Shown: positions 1 to 10,253 of the stretch, piece by piece
How positions within the stretch are numbered: position 1 is the stretch's first letter
Layout: each line of letters opens with the position of its first letter
Source of the DNA: Niebla homalea
Taxonomy: Eukaryota; Ascomycota; Lecanoromycetes; Lecanorales; Ramalinaceae
Length of the DNA: 64,000 bases
Reading direction: 5' to 3'
NCBI GenBank assembly: GCA_019925105.1
Contig: JAHGAU010000001.1
Span: forward strand, 2,232,001-2,296,000
Position numbers and translations under genes: made by a program
Notes under the pieces: model-generated
What the model was told of the DNA's origin: nothing
The model's input: only the letters and a program-made list of their open reading frames with translations
The model's database searches: none

Positions 1-395
1 TCATTCAGCGGTGTCATATGCACTATGTTGCGTTGTAAAATAGTTGGTCTAGCTTGCATATGCATTGCTCTAAGATGTCGGAGAACGATATACTTGTCTG
101 TCCTGTAGAAAATCTGTCACAGAAAGAAAGTGCCCACATATGACAGCCATAGAAAAGCTATTGTCTGGACTCATATAGAACTGATAGAATGCGTTATACC
201 TTGGACCATTAAAGCGCGCCTTTGTGCCTGTCGACGTGTTTTACACCCTGCCTGTGAACGCCCAAGCGCTGTTACCAAAATTCGAAATGTCCCTACACTG
301 TAACACCATTGAAATAGACAAGCCTATGCTGCCACTAGGTAGTGAGCTGTCATCCAACATTGCGTGAGGTGGTCCTGGTGTAAGGAATTCTGGAA
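1..395. other. Intergenic left edge
   Basis: No open frame with gene-like content and no RNA gene that I can recognise. It lies downstream of the leftward-transcribed membrane-protein gene and probably holds its 3' untranslated region and terminator. Confidence 0.4.
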
Positions 396-2171
396 TCACA
401 CATCTATACCTCGAGCATCCCCTAGGTTGATTTCCTCGATCTTCTCATCATAATCGCTGTTCGTACCATCACGACTAATCCTCGGGCTCGTGGATACCAC
501 GCTGCTGTCCGAGGTGAAGTCTGTGACCGAATCACGCCGTCTCTCTTCATAAGGCGGGGGTTGGGTTACGTCACTTTCGTACCCAGGTAGTGTCGAACCG
601 CTTCTGACGCTCCTCGACCTCCTCTGTGAAGTTCCACTCTCATCAAAGAGGTCGATACCAGCTCGACCTTCTTCCTCGGCGCCTATAAGGGTCATGGAGT
701 TCATCATTCTATGCCCATTTCGGAGGGCGCGAATGTCATCCTTCAATACGTCCTCTAAGATACCTTCTTGCTGGGAGACACGTCCACGTTTCTCATGCAT
801 GATCAGTGCCTCAGTGCTCGCCAAGCCGTAACGCACCCGAGTATTCCAGAGCCAGGTCCTGAGCTTCTGATGCCTTGCGGCACGGCGGTAAAGCCTCTTC
901 GTGCGGCGTTCCTCGGCGCGAGCAGCTCGGTCAGCCCGACGGCGTGGATCCCTGATCCAAATGTAGATCCATATGAAAAAGGAAAGAACAAACAAGGCAA
1001 GAAAAAAGGACTTCATGACGACAGCAGAAGGAACTCTGCTATGGTCATAGGTGAATTCATGATCGGCTGATGACGCGTCAAGTGACCTAGTGTATGCCGC
1101 CGAATGCTGGCCAACCGAGCTCGGTGTCTGGTCAATAGCGTTGGTTGAACTTGTCACGGTGCCGGTGGACATGTCGAGCTCTTCTTGGCCGGCCACCACA
1201 TCAGCTGCCTTAGGAGGAGATTCCAGAAGCTTGTTAAAAGAGATAGGTTCATAAAGCGTAGATTGAGGGGCTCTAGTGACATTGCAATTAGAGCTGCCAG
1301 TCGACTCCGAGGCCTGCTTGTGACATGTAAATTTTTTCAGGGACTGGAACACCTTGTGGATCTTGTCCTGAATCTTGCCCTTCACTTCGACGATATCAGA
1401 CATCAAACTCTTCTGCTTGTCATCTGTTGCTTCGTCGTGGAAAGATGAGCTTGAATGCTCGGGATGATGGGGGGCTCGGGCAGCTGTGTCGAAAGGGTCC
1501 TCGGAAGTCGACCAGGTCTCGTAGTCGCTGGATGATGCTGTGGGAATAGTGAAAGTAGGAGTGAAACGAATGATGGCGGGGCGATCCGTCTGCCGGTAAG
1601 AGATGGTGAATGAGGGGGGCTTTGATAGGTGCATTGTGTCCGAAAAGTGAAGGGCGACAACGTGGACCACATCTGCACCGCGGGAGATACTGCCATCCGA
1701 AGGGACGGAATTGTAGAGACAGTTGATGGTCCATGACATATGTGCATGTCCATACGCAGCGAGGAAGCCTTCCCCGACTCCTCGAGTATCAGTCCATTCG
1801 GTGTCTAATCGCTCCCCATCGAGGAGAATATTGTCATCGCCACAAGCGCGGCCAGAGCTTCTGACTTCGAATGTAAGGATCTGATAGGTTTAGTGGAAGC
1901 GAATAGGTTAAGTAGGGTTGTTCCTACAGGGAGACCCCATGCAGGCTCAGCGTTGTCGATAATGAACTCCAACTTAGCCGAAGAAGAGTCTTTGAGTTAT
2001 CAGCACAGTTGAGAATGATTATGGGCAAACACCTCAATTACCATATGAAAAGAATGGCGACTGCTGGTCAGAGTGTTGGACAACGGGTACCGCCTCCACA
2101 TCAGGGATCACGAAGGCGGAAGCCAAGGCAGACGACAGCAAAGCCGTCGCCTTCAAAAGGCTGCGTACCAT
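396..2171 (-). CDS. Signal-peptide, single-pass membrane protein of unknown function
   Basis: I do not recognise a named family. Three exons join in frame: 2171-2042, 1989-1928 and 1880-396, with introns of 52 and 47 nt, giving 558 residues. The first exon, found only by splicing, begins MVRSLLKATALLSSALASA, a convincing signal peptide. A non-cytoplasmic domain of about 300 residues follows. A transmembrane helix (SFFLALFVLSFFIWIYIWI) lies near residue 360, followed by a very basic stop-transfer stretch (RDPRRRADRAARAEERRTK). The cytoplasmic tail contains an Arg/Ser-rich segment and a PPPYEE motif that resembles a PY motif for WW-domain (Rsp5-type) ubiquitin ligases. The layout is that of a type I membrane protein. 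The gene is divergent from LSM4, with 264 bp between start codons. Similar small Pezizomycotina membrane proteins are annotated only as hypothetical. The exon model is firm; the function is unknown. Confidence 0.75.
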
Positions 2172-2435
2172 GGTAGCGAGCTCTGTAGACTTCACGGAGA
2201 AGCTCTGGAGTGTTTTGGCTCACATGAGGAGTGGTGCAGAAACGATGGGAGGGAAAGGGAAAACGTGGTTGCCTGAATACGACGCTCAGCCCCAGCCGGC
2301 ATTGGCCGCGGCTAAATTGACGCGTATCGAAGGATGTGCCACATGCCACATGCTTTGAGCCACATGCTTTGATGCGGGAAAAGTTTCCAACGATAGGAAC
2401 ATCATTCCTGGACAAAGCAGAGTACGGGACTCGCA
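2172..2435. promoter_or_regulatory. Bidirectional promoter, membrane-protein gene / LSM4
   Basis: These 264 bp separate two divergent start codons, so both promoters and both 5' leaders must lie here. I see no clear TATA box. The sequence around 2340-2380 holds a near-repeated CCACATGC element (cacatgccacatgctttgagc, then cacatgctttgatgc), which could be a regulatory-factor site; this is inference only. Confidence 0.5.
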
Positions 2436-2923
2436 ATGGTAACAGCCCATCTTGACCCTTCCCAAGCCCCTTCCGCTGACTTAAGGTGTCTGTCAGTTGC
2501 CTCTAGGATTGCTCAATGCAGCGCAAGGACACCCAATGCTCGTCGAACTCAAGAATGGCGAAACGTTGAATGGGCATCTCGTCAATTGTGATACTTGGAT
2601 GAATTTGACCCTCAAGGAAGTCGTGCAGACGAGCCCAGAAGGGGACAAATTCTTCCGACTGCCAGAAGTCTACGTGAGGGGTAACAATGTGAGAATCCAA
2701 GCTCCAAATTCCCTCTAGTGACATATCACTAACAGCCTTCAAGATCAAGTATTTGCGCGTACCGGATGAAATAGTCGGTCTCGTCAAAGATCAGCAACAG
2801 AATCAACCTGCTAGTCGAGGAAGAGGAGGTGGTAGTGGAAGAGGTGATCACGGCGGTCGTGGCGATCGTGGACGAGGTGGCTTAAGGGGTGCTGGAAGAG
2901 GAAGAGGGCGAGGCAGAGGCTGA
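2436..2923 (+). CDS. LSM4: U6 snRNA-associated Sm-like protein LSm4
   Basis: Subunit of the LSm2-8 ring (U6 snRNP, nucleus) and the LSm1-7 ring (mRNA decapping, cytoplasm). The product is 124 residues from three exons: 2436-2438, 2497-2688 and 2744-2923, with introns of 58 and 55 nt (branch-like ctgac and ctaac). The Sm1 motif ([22 protein letters not shown], with NLTLKEV after it) and Sm2 motif (VRGNN followed by IKYLRVPDE) are intact. The C-terminal tail is a short RGG-rich region ([17 protein letters not shown]), typical of LSm4 and linked to P-body assembly. The first coding exon is only the ATG: the frame from 2497 begins Leu-Pro-Leu-Gly-Leu-Leu, fungal LSm4 proteins start Met-Leu-Pro-Leu, and the only well-placed ATG is 2436, directly followed by a gtaaca donor. 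Confidence 0.93.
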
Positions 2924-3891
2924 AAGTTTGGTCACATATAAGAGCAATGTTTATGTTCGGCCTGGAAAGGGACCTGGGACCTGTGCTGGAAAGGGCATTG
3001 GACAGCTGGATGCTAGAGTGCTACCATCAGCATGCGCGAAAGATTATCTACGAGAGGGTGACGGTCAGTACGCCCTGCTTTCGCCGACTTGTGGGGGACA
3101 CGATGGTCTGCAATTTGGACGCGACGAGCTGAGAACGCAGGTGGATTGAGCAGAGGAAAAAGTCGGGGTTTTTGTGATGCATCTTGCTTGTGTCAAGGAA
3201 TGCGTCTAGCAGCGGACGAATGACAAAATGTGGCGCAACATGGGGCGATATGCCAAAAGGCCTAGTCCTCAGTATGCATTGTTTCCCCAGGCACTTGATG
3301 TACACAATGCAAGACAATGTACCTAATCTCCCAAGAACAATCACAGCGCAGTTGGCCGCTCAAGCAAGCATGTCGACGAGTGAGTATTACCTTGATTCCT
3401 ACTCCGGTACTCCCAAAGGCCGACTTATTCACCCCCCAATAGCATCCCTGCGGAAATAACACCGCGTTGAGGCTGCAGGCTTGGCGAGTTCAAAAGTCTT
3501 CTGAAGTGCCTCAGCCCTCTTTCACACTGCGAGTTACCTCTGTTCATTTTTGTGCCTCGTGAGTTTTGTATTCGTCTCACATCTACAAGTTCCCGTTCTA
3601 GTAGGAAGCCAGGTAGCTGACCCTCCCTACCCATTCACGGACTTTGACGTCGGAACACAGCATCTCCCACTGTGTCTCCATGCACGTGTCCTGGCAGGCT
3701 GCCTGCATAATCGTTGACAAAATATCGGTTGACACTATCGCCAACGTCTGGGTCTTAGTTTGAACACTTGTGTTGGTTGGGCTTTGTTCATCCGACACAT
3801 AAGGGCAAGGTCTTCTCTCTGTTGATTCACTCACAATTCATCTTGCCCCACATACCTTCATCAACGGCAGACATTACACGAATTCGCAGCC
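2924..3891. other. Intergenic LSM4-cullin
   Basis: About 970 bp between two rightward genes. Open frames here are short, lack codon structure and match nothing I know. It should contain the LSM4 3' end and the cullin promoter. The last 80 bases before the cullin ATG are pyrimidine-rich, usual for a fungal leader. No tRNA-like cloverleaf was found. Confidence 0.4.
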
Positions 3892-6253
3892 ATGGTCATC
3901 TCTATGCCACCGGCCCCCAACAAGGACGACCTCGATGCAACATGGGCGTTCCTCGAAGATGGCGTCAACAGGATTATGACGAATCTGAAGGATGGAGTGG
4001 ACATGAAATCGTACATGGGTATCTACACAGCTGTTCACAACTTCTGCACATCTCAAAAAGCTGTAGCCTCGGGTGGAGGAGTGATAGGGGGCAATGCCCA
4101 TCGAGGTGCACATCTGCTTGGTGAAGATCTCTACAAAAACCTCCGGGCATACCTGAAGAATCACTTGGAAGGGTTGTACGAACAGTCCAAAGGCCACATA
4201 GACGAGGCACTCTTGACCTACTACATCCGAGAGTGGGATCGCTATACCACCGCGGCAAAATATGTCTGGCACCTCTTCAAGTACCTGAATCGCCACTGGG
4301 TGAAAAGAGAAGTCGACGAGGGAAAGAAGGACGTTTATGACGTATACACTCTGCACCTGGTGTCATGGCGGCAAGTCTTCTTCGACAAGGTCCATTCGAG
4401 CGTCATGGACGCCGTTCTGAAGATGGTGAAAAAGCAGAGGGATGGAGAGACCATAGAACAATCCCACATCAAGAGCATTGTAGACTCCTTCGTATCGCTA
4501 GGGTTGGACGAGACCGATACCACGAAGTCGACCCTGGATGTCTACCGCTTCAACTTTGAGAAGCCCTTCCTGGACGCCACCACCAAATACTATGAGGAAG
4601 AATCCAAGCAATTCGTGGCGCAGAATCCAGTGGTCGAGTACATGAAGAAGGCAGAGGCGCGACTGCAAGAAGAGAAAGATCGCGTGGGCCTCTACCTCCA
4701 TCAAGACATCATGAATCCTCTAATGAAGACCTGTCTTGGTGTCCTGGTGACCGACCACTCCACTCTACTTCGCGACGAATTCCAGGTTTTGCTTGATACT
4801 GACCGACAAGAAGATCTGGCCCGGATGTACAAGCTACTCTCCCGCATAATTGACGGGCTGGAGCCCCTACGAACGAAATTCGAGGCCCATGTTAGAAAGA
4901 GTGGATTAGCCGCTGTCGAGAAGGTTGCCATTGAGGGGGAGAACATGGAGCCAAAGACATATGTGGATACCCTTCTTGAGGTTCACGCACAATATCAACA
5001 GCTTGTCGACAATGCTTTCAACGGCGAATCCGAATTCGTTCGATCACTCGACAACGCGTGCAAAGAATTCGTCAATCGCAACAAGGTTTGCGTGACCGGC
5101 TCCACTCGCTCGCCCGAGCTGTTGGCCAAATACACGGATACGCTTCTCAAGAAGAGCGGTAAGAGCGCCGAGGAAGCTGATCTAGAAGCTTCCCTCATTC
5201 AGATCATGACTGTCTTCAAATACATTGAAGATAAGGACGTCTTCCAGAAATTCTACTCTCGTATGCTAGCCAAGCGCCTCGTACATTCAAGTTCGGCCTC
5301 TGAAGACGCAGAGACGAGCATGATTGGTAAGTTGAAGGAGGCTTGTGGCTATGAATATACCAATAAGCTTCAGCGCATGTTCCAAGACATTCAGATCTCG
5401 GCCGATTTGAATAGCAATTTCAAAGAATGGGTGAGCAAGGCTCTGGACGAAGAAGACATGAAGAAGACAGTGGATTCTAATTACCACATCCTTGGCACTG
5501 GCTTCTGGCCACTCACAGCGCCTGCTACCAACTTCTATCCACCAGCCGATATCGTCAAAACCTACGATCGGTTCCAATCCTTCTACTTCGACAAGCACAA
5601 TGGCCGTAAACTCACCTGGCTATGGCAGCTGTGCAAAGGCGAAATCAAGGCCAATTACATCAAGAACTCCAAGATTCCATACACCTTTATGGTTTCGACG
5701 TATCAGATGGCGATACTCTTGCTTTTCAATGACTCCGACACGGTGACATACGAGGACATTCAGAAAGCGACCGCCTTATCGAACGAGTACCTAGACCCGT
5801 CACTTGGTGTGTTCGTCAAAGCCAAGGTACTCCTCCCGTCACCCGAGAATGGCAAGCCGGAATCTGGAACGTCATACGCCCTCAATTACAATTTCAAGAA
5901 CAAGAAAATCAAGGTCAATCTCAACATCAGTGTCAAGTCTGAAGCGAAACAAGAAGTTGAGGACACACATAAGACGATCGAGGAGGATCGCAAATTACTT
6001 ATGCAGGTATGTATCTCCTGTGGAATTCTCCAAGCATGAAGGGACATACTGACTGCGATCATAGTCTGCCATTGTGCGTATCATGAAGTCACGGAAGAAG
6101 ATGAAGCACGTTGTGCTTGTCCAGGAGACGATATCTCAGATCAAATCCCGATTCACCCCCAAGATCCCGGACATCAAGAAGTCAATTGATCAACTGATCG
6201 AGAAGGAATACCTTGAGAGATTGGACGAGGATGAGCTAGGCTATCTGGCCTGA
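3892..6253 (+). CDS. CUL1: Cullin-1 (Cdc53-type), SCF ubiquitin-ligase scaffold
   Basis: Scaffold of SCF E3 ligases: the N-terminal helical repeats bind Skp1/F-box adaptors and the C-terminal cullin-homology domain binds the RING protein Rbx1. Two exons, 3892-6006 and 6065-6253 (58-nt intron, actgac branch), give 767 residues, the usual length. N-terminal text ([37 protein letters not shown]) is that of cullin-1 rather than Cul3 or Cul4. The cullin-homology region is clear ([40 protein letters not shown]). Exon 2 encodes the neddylation segment [13 protein letters not shown], in which Lys713 is the expected NEDD8 acceptor, and the winged-helix end [21 protein letters not shown]. Without the second exon the protein would lack the Nedd8 site. 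The ATG at 3892 follows a pyrimidine-rich leader. Confidence 0.96.
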
Positions 6254-7525
6254 TGCGGTTTCGGTGATGAAAGCATTGTATTTCAAGCAAGGCGTGGAGT
6301 TATGCTGGACAGGCAAGTAGAGTGGGGTCACAAGGCCTTAGGCAGTGCTATCGCAGTTCAATGATCTAATGCCGGTAACGATTGCGCTCTCAAAGGGGAT
6401 GGAGGGTGTCGCAAATGCATTAGCCCACAGTTGGTGGCATTCGGAGTCACGAATCATTTGCATGTGGTGTCTGGTCAAAGTGCAGGGTAGGATTCCTGTG
6501 CTCTTCTTGCTTAACAGTACATTAATACCAACACCTGGCTCATGTCGATGTGAACGTTGTCTGGCCATGTTACGCCCAGCTCTATTGCATTTGTCTAATG
6601 CTAGGTATCCAATGTCTGAGGTGATCATCTTGAATGGAGACAGGATGACCTCATCGCATCAGGGCATGGCGGCATCCTTACATCCATTAGGTCAAGAGTA
6701 AAGAGACCCTAGCTCAAGGCGAACATGGCTGGCGGATGCGGAAGCAAGTGCCCGCTCAACCGTCAAGGGGCATGCAGAAATAGAATTCAAGCCGATCTTC
6801 CGTGAAAAGGGCAGGTAGATAGCATCATCGATTGGCAAGGTACGCGTGGACTGATGCTGTACTATCTCGAGTACGCAAAGACTTGAGATGCTACGCAACG
6901 TTCGGCATAAGTAAACTCTGAAAAAGATGATTTTATGCATACCTTATCAGTATCAGGCACCGGATCCCCCAAAGTAGCCCAAACTAGCTCAATTAGAGGC
7001 TAGGAAAAGCTTGTTGGTTACCCGAGGGATGGTTGGAGATCGGTCTGTCATCGGAAGGACGAAACGACGAACCCCCCCCCCACCACTACTGAATAGGCCG
7101 CCGCCCCCTTCTCTCAAATTGATAGCTCCTCCTTAGCCGCTCTGAAATACGAGGAGTGAAAGACGACACTTTGGCTTCTCGTTCTCATTCCTGTTGTCCA
7201 TTTCATGTCCACCTATTTTCTTACTGTACCTGCTTCTCCTCAGACTTCACTTCACTATCATCGCTGCTTCATCACCTTCGTTTGAAGTGACCCATCTGAT
7301 TAACTTTCCTACTCTCGCTTCTTCCTGGTCGACATCCGGCCGCCTCAAATGCTTATCGAGTGGCCCGAAACAACAGCTTTGACCTTTTGCCCAACACTCG
7401 CTCAAACACATACAAGAATTGCTCCTCAGTCTCATGGCCGTTCATCTATCCTTTTCAACATCATCAATGGGAGCTTGAATGTCCGTTGATTTGATGTCTT
7501 ACAGTAGACTGACACACCGGATGCA
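6254..7525. other. Intergenic cullin-KRE6
   Basis: About 1.27 kb with no convincing gene. Frames of 60-118 codons on both strands lack family features. A run of about nine C bases sits near 7075. The stretch from about 7190 to 7525 is pyrimidine-rich and probably forms the KRE6 promoter and leader. Confidence 0.4.
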
Positions 7526-9772
7526 ATGCCTCCCTCAAAAAGGCATTCAATTCGAGGTCTGACGCCCACACCAGTCGTACCGACAACGCCAACCGTAGCA
7601 TCAGAGGCTGCAGCTGCCGCCTTGAAAGATTTCGCCCGAGGTCACCCTGCATCGTCCAAGAGATCCTCTGGCACATCAACGGCGTCCAAAGAATCATATA
7701 GGTCCCTTCACCTCAGACAAGTCGGATCTCAACTTTCTCTTCCCGATCAGATCCTTCCAACGCAGTCAACACAAGTGGGCAACCCATGTCCAGATGCCGA
7801 AAGCCAGCATCCCTCGGGTTCAACTTCTTCGGAAGCAGCCCCCAATGATTCGCCAAAATCTGGTGACAGTAGTAGCAGCGGCTCTCCAACTGGACCTGTG
7901 CCTGCCTTATTGAGCCCGCCGGTAGGAACACTACCGAATGCATCCCGGCCTCCCTCGACCAGTCGTTTAAGCCCTCAGGAGCAACCACAGCGACAGTCGC
8001 CAGTGACATTGGCAGAGTTGGGTCGGGATTATTCAAGATATCCTCAAGGCCCTTCATCCTCCGGCGCCAGGACCCCGGATCCTTTTCAGACTTCGAGCAG
8101 AGCTCAAACACCTCTCTATGCCGGAACAGCGCCTGCCTCGCCATATCATTCCACGACGCAAGTGAATCATGTTATCGATCCTGAAAAGGCTGATTCGTTC
8201 TGGTTCCTTGACGATCGCATTGGAGCCCCTTTCACCGCAAGCGCCAACAAATTTCCGCTCTATACCGACGAGAAGGAAGTTGATGATGACATGCACACAC
8301 CGCATCCAGATGACGAGGCTGAATTGAAACCAACACTCAAAGCATTCTGTCAACCGAGATTATTTTGCTCGATGATGTCACTGGTGATACTCATCGTCGG
8401 GCTGCTCTGCGTCTTTGTACTTCTCCCCATTCTTACCTATACTGGACATACCACGCACTCGTCATATGATCCAAAGGTGACGCCGGTGAAAGACACGGGT
8501 AGAGCAAAAGACTATGTAAACGATGTCAAATATCCATTGTTCAAAAACATCCGGACAGGCCTGATAGATCCAGACACCCCGCAATCAGCAATGACGAGGA
8601 CCACCTTTGATGGCCAAACATTGGAGCTAGTTTTTAGTGATGAGTTTGAGACTCCGAATCGCACATTTTACCCTGGAGACGACATCTTCTGGACGGCGCA
8701 GGATTTGTGGTATGGTAGTACGCAAGATCTTGAATGGTATGATCCAGACGCCGTAACGACTGGGAACGGGACTCTTCAGTTGAGGCTCGACTATTTCTTC
8801 AATCACAACCTCAATTATCGATCGGGAATGGTCAATAGCTGGAACCAGATCTGCATGAAAGGAGGGGCTTTGGAGGTATCAGTCTCCCTCCCTGGGCCAG
8901 GTGGTGCGGCAGGGTTATGGCCAGGTGCTTGGACCATGGGTAACCTTGGGCGTCCTGGGTATAAAGCATCGACAGAAGGCCTCTGGCCCTATACTTATAA
9001 TTCATGTGATTCAGGTATCACACCCAATCAGAGCATGACGGATGGCACATCTTACTTGAATGGCCAGCGGCTCCCATCTTGCACATGTAATGGTGAGGAC
9101 CACCCAACTCCTGGGACGGGTCGAGGAGCACCTGAGATCGACGTTTTCGAAGCCAGCGCAGATCCTACCCTGCACCTTGGTGTGGTAACCCAGTCCTACC
9201 AGGTTGCTCCATTCGACGTGTGGTACCATCCGGACTACGATCATATGGCCATACCAAATTACAATACGACCCAAATGAATGCATACTGCGGAGGTCCGTT
9301 CCAGCAGGCGGTATCTGGCCAGACCGAGCTCAACAACAAGTGGTACGATGGCGAGCTCTATCAAAAATATGGCTTCGAATACGTACCAGGGACTGGTTCG
9401 AATGCCCACATATCCTGGTTTGTGGGAGATGATATGTCTTTCATGATGGATGGAAATGCTGTGGGTCCCAATGGCAACATCAATTACAGGCCAATCTCAG
9501 AAGAACCGATGGTCATGGTGCTGAACTCAGGCTTCAGCACTGCGTGGACAGGTATCAACATGGATGAGCTGCGCTTCCCAACAACCATGCACATTGATTA
9601 TGTCCGCTGGTATCAAAAGCCAGGACAGCACATGGTGACTTGTGATCCACCGGGGTACGAGACCACGCAGTATATCAAAGACCATGAGCTTGCTTATACG
9701 AACAACAACCTGACCACGTGGGACGAAACGGGGTTCCCTTGGCCTAAACACAAATTGAACTCGGAATGTTAG
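7526..9772 (+). CDS. KRE6: KRE6/SKN1-family beta-glucan synthesis protein (GH16-like)
   Basis: Type II membrane protein needed for beta-1,6-glucan in the cell wall; acts in the secretory pathway and at sites of growth. Single exon of 748 residues. Residues 1-275 are a Ser/Pro/Thr-rich cytoplasmic region with no predicted fold. One transmembrane helix lies near 280-304 (MMSLVILIVGLLCVFVLLP). The lumenal part is a SKN1/KRE6 (GH16-like) domain, with typical segments GLIDPDTPQSAMTRTTFDGQ, ELVFSDEFE, GGALEVSVSLPG and GLWPGAWTMGNLGRPGY. The catalytic-type motif APEIDVFEAS, near residue 535, keeps the E-x-D-x-x-E spacing of GH16. The C-terminus (MHIDYVRWYQ) is also typical. Several N-x-S/T sites lie in the lumenal part. 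The family has two yeast paralogues (KRE6, SKN1); filamentous fungi have several, so the symbol denotes the family, not one-to-one orthology. Confidence 0.93.
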   Translation: MPPSKRHSIRGLTPTPVVPTTPTVASEAAAAALKDFARGHPASSKRSSGTSTASKESYRSLHLRQVGSQLSLPDQILPTQSTQVGNPCPDAESQHPSGSTSSEAAPNDSPKSGDSSSSGSPTGPVPALLSPPVGTLPNASRPPSTSRLSPQEQPQRQSPVTLAELGRDYSRYPQGPSSSGARTPDPFQTSSRAQTPLYAGTAPASPYHSTTQVNHVIDPEKADSFWFLDDRIGAPFTASANKFPLYTDEKEVDDDMHTPHPDDEAELKPTLKAFCQPRLFCSMMSLVILIVGLLCVFVLLPILTYTGHTTHSSYDPKVTPVKDTGRAKDYVNDVKYPLFKNIRTGLIDPDTPQSAMTRTTFDGQTLELVFSDEFETPNRTFYPGDDIFWTAQDLWYGSTQDLEWYDPDAVTTGNGTLQLRLDYFFNHNLNYRSGMVNSWNQICMKGGALEVSVSLPGPGGAAGLWPGAWTMGNLGRPGYKASTEGLWPYTYNSCDSGITPNQSMTDGTSYLNGQRLPSCTCNGEDHPTPGTGRGAPEIDVFEASADPTLHLGVVTQSYQVAPFDVWYHPDYDHMAIPNYNTTQMNAYCGGPFQQAVSGQTELNNKWYDGELYQKYGFEYVPGTGSNAHISWFVGDDMSFMMDGNAVGPNGNINYRPISEEPMVMVLNSGFSTAWTGINMDELRFPTTMHIDYVRWYQKPGQHMVTCDPPGYETTQYIKDHELAYTNNNLTTWDETGFPWPKHKLNSEC

Positions 9773-10253
9773 AGCTCATCATGATGTGAGTAACGAACGA
9801 CGTGATTGAACTTTGACCATAAGCTTTACGAAGAGGGAGTCTCTCAGGTTGGGAATGGTGTTAATTGGTGTGCGGCACAGGTTACTTTGACTGCTGATGA
9901 GAGATGTTTTCGAGATTTCCGGTTGTTCAATACCCCGAGCAAGCGCTGCGAGGGCAAAGGCGTTGGAGGCAGGGGTGTAAAAAGATGAAGGATCATGTAT
10001 ACAGAATATAAACTTAGCAGTAGCAGCGCCAGTCCAATTGCATCAATGAAATGAAATGATCAAGACAGAACTTATTCGGGTCTTACTGTGCCAGTCAGGA
10101 GATTGTACTTCTTGAAAAACCTGCTTTGAGAATTGGGAAATAGCGTCAATGATCATTAGGCTGTGGAGCGCGCCACTATTCCCGGTTTATATCCAGCCAA
10201 CCCATAATGACCTGTTGCCATCCTCCTGCGAGGTCACTCCAGCCTATACCACA
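9773..10253. other. Intergenic KRE6-END3
   Basis: About 480 bp without a gene. An ATG at 10149 is in frame with END3, 35 codons upstream of the chosen start. I treat that stretch as 5' leader because END3 proteins begin at the MSAKRIE-type start at 10254. Confidence 0.45.
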
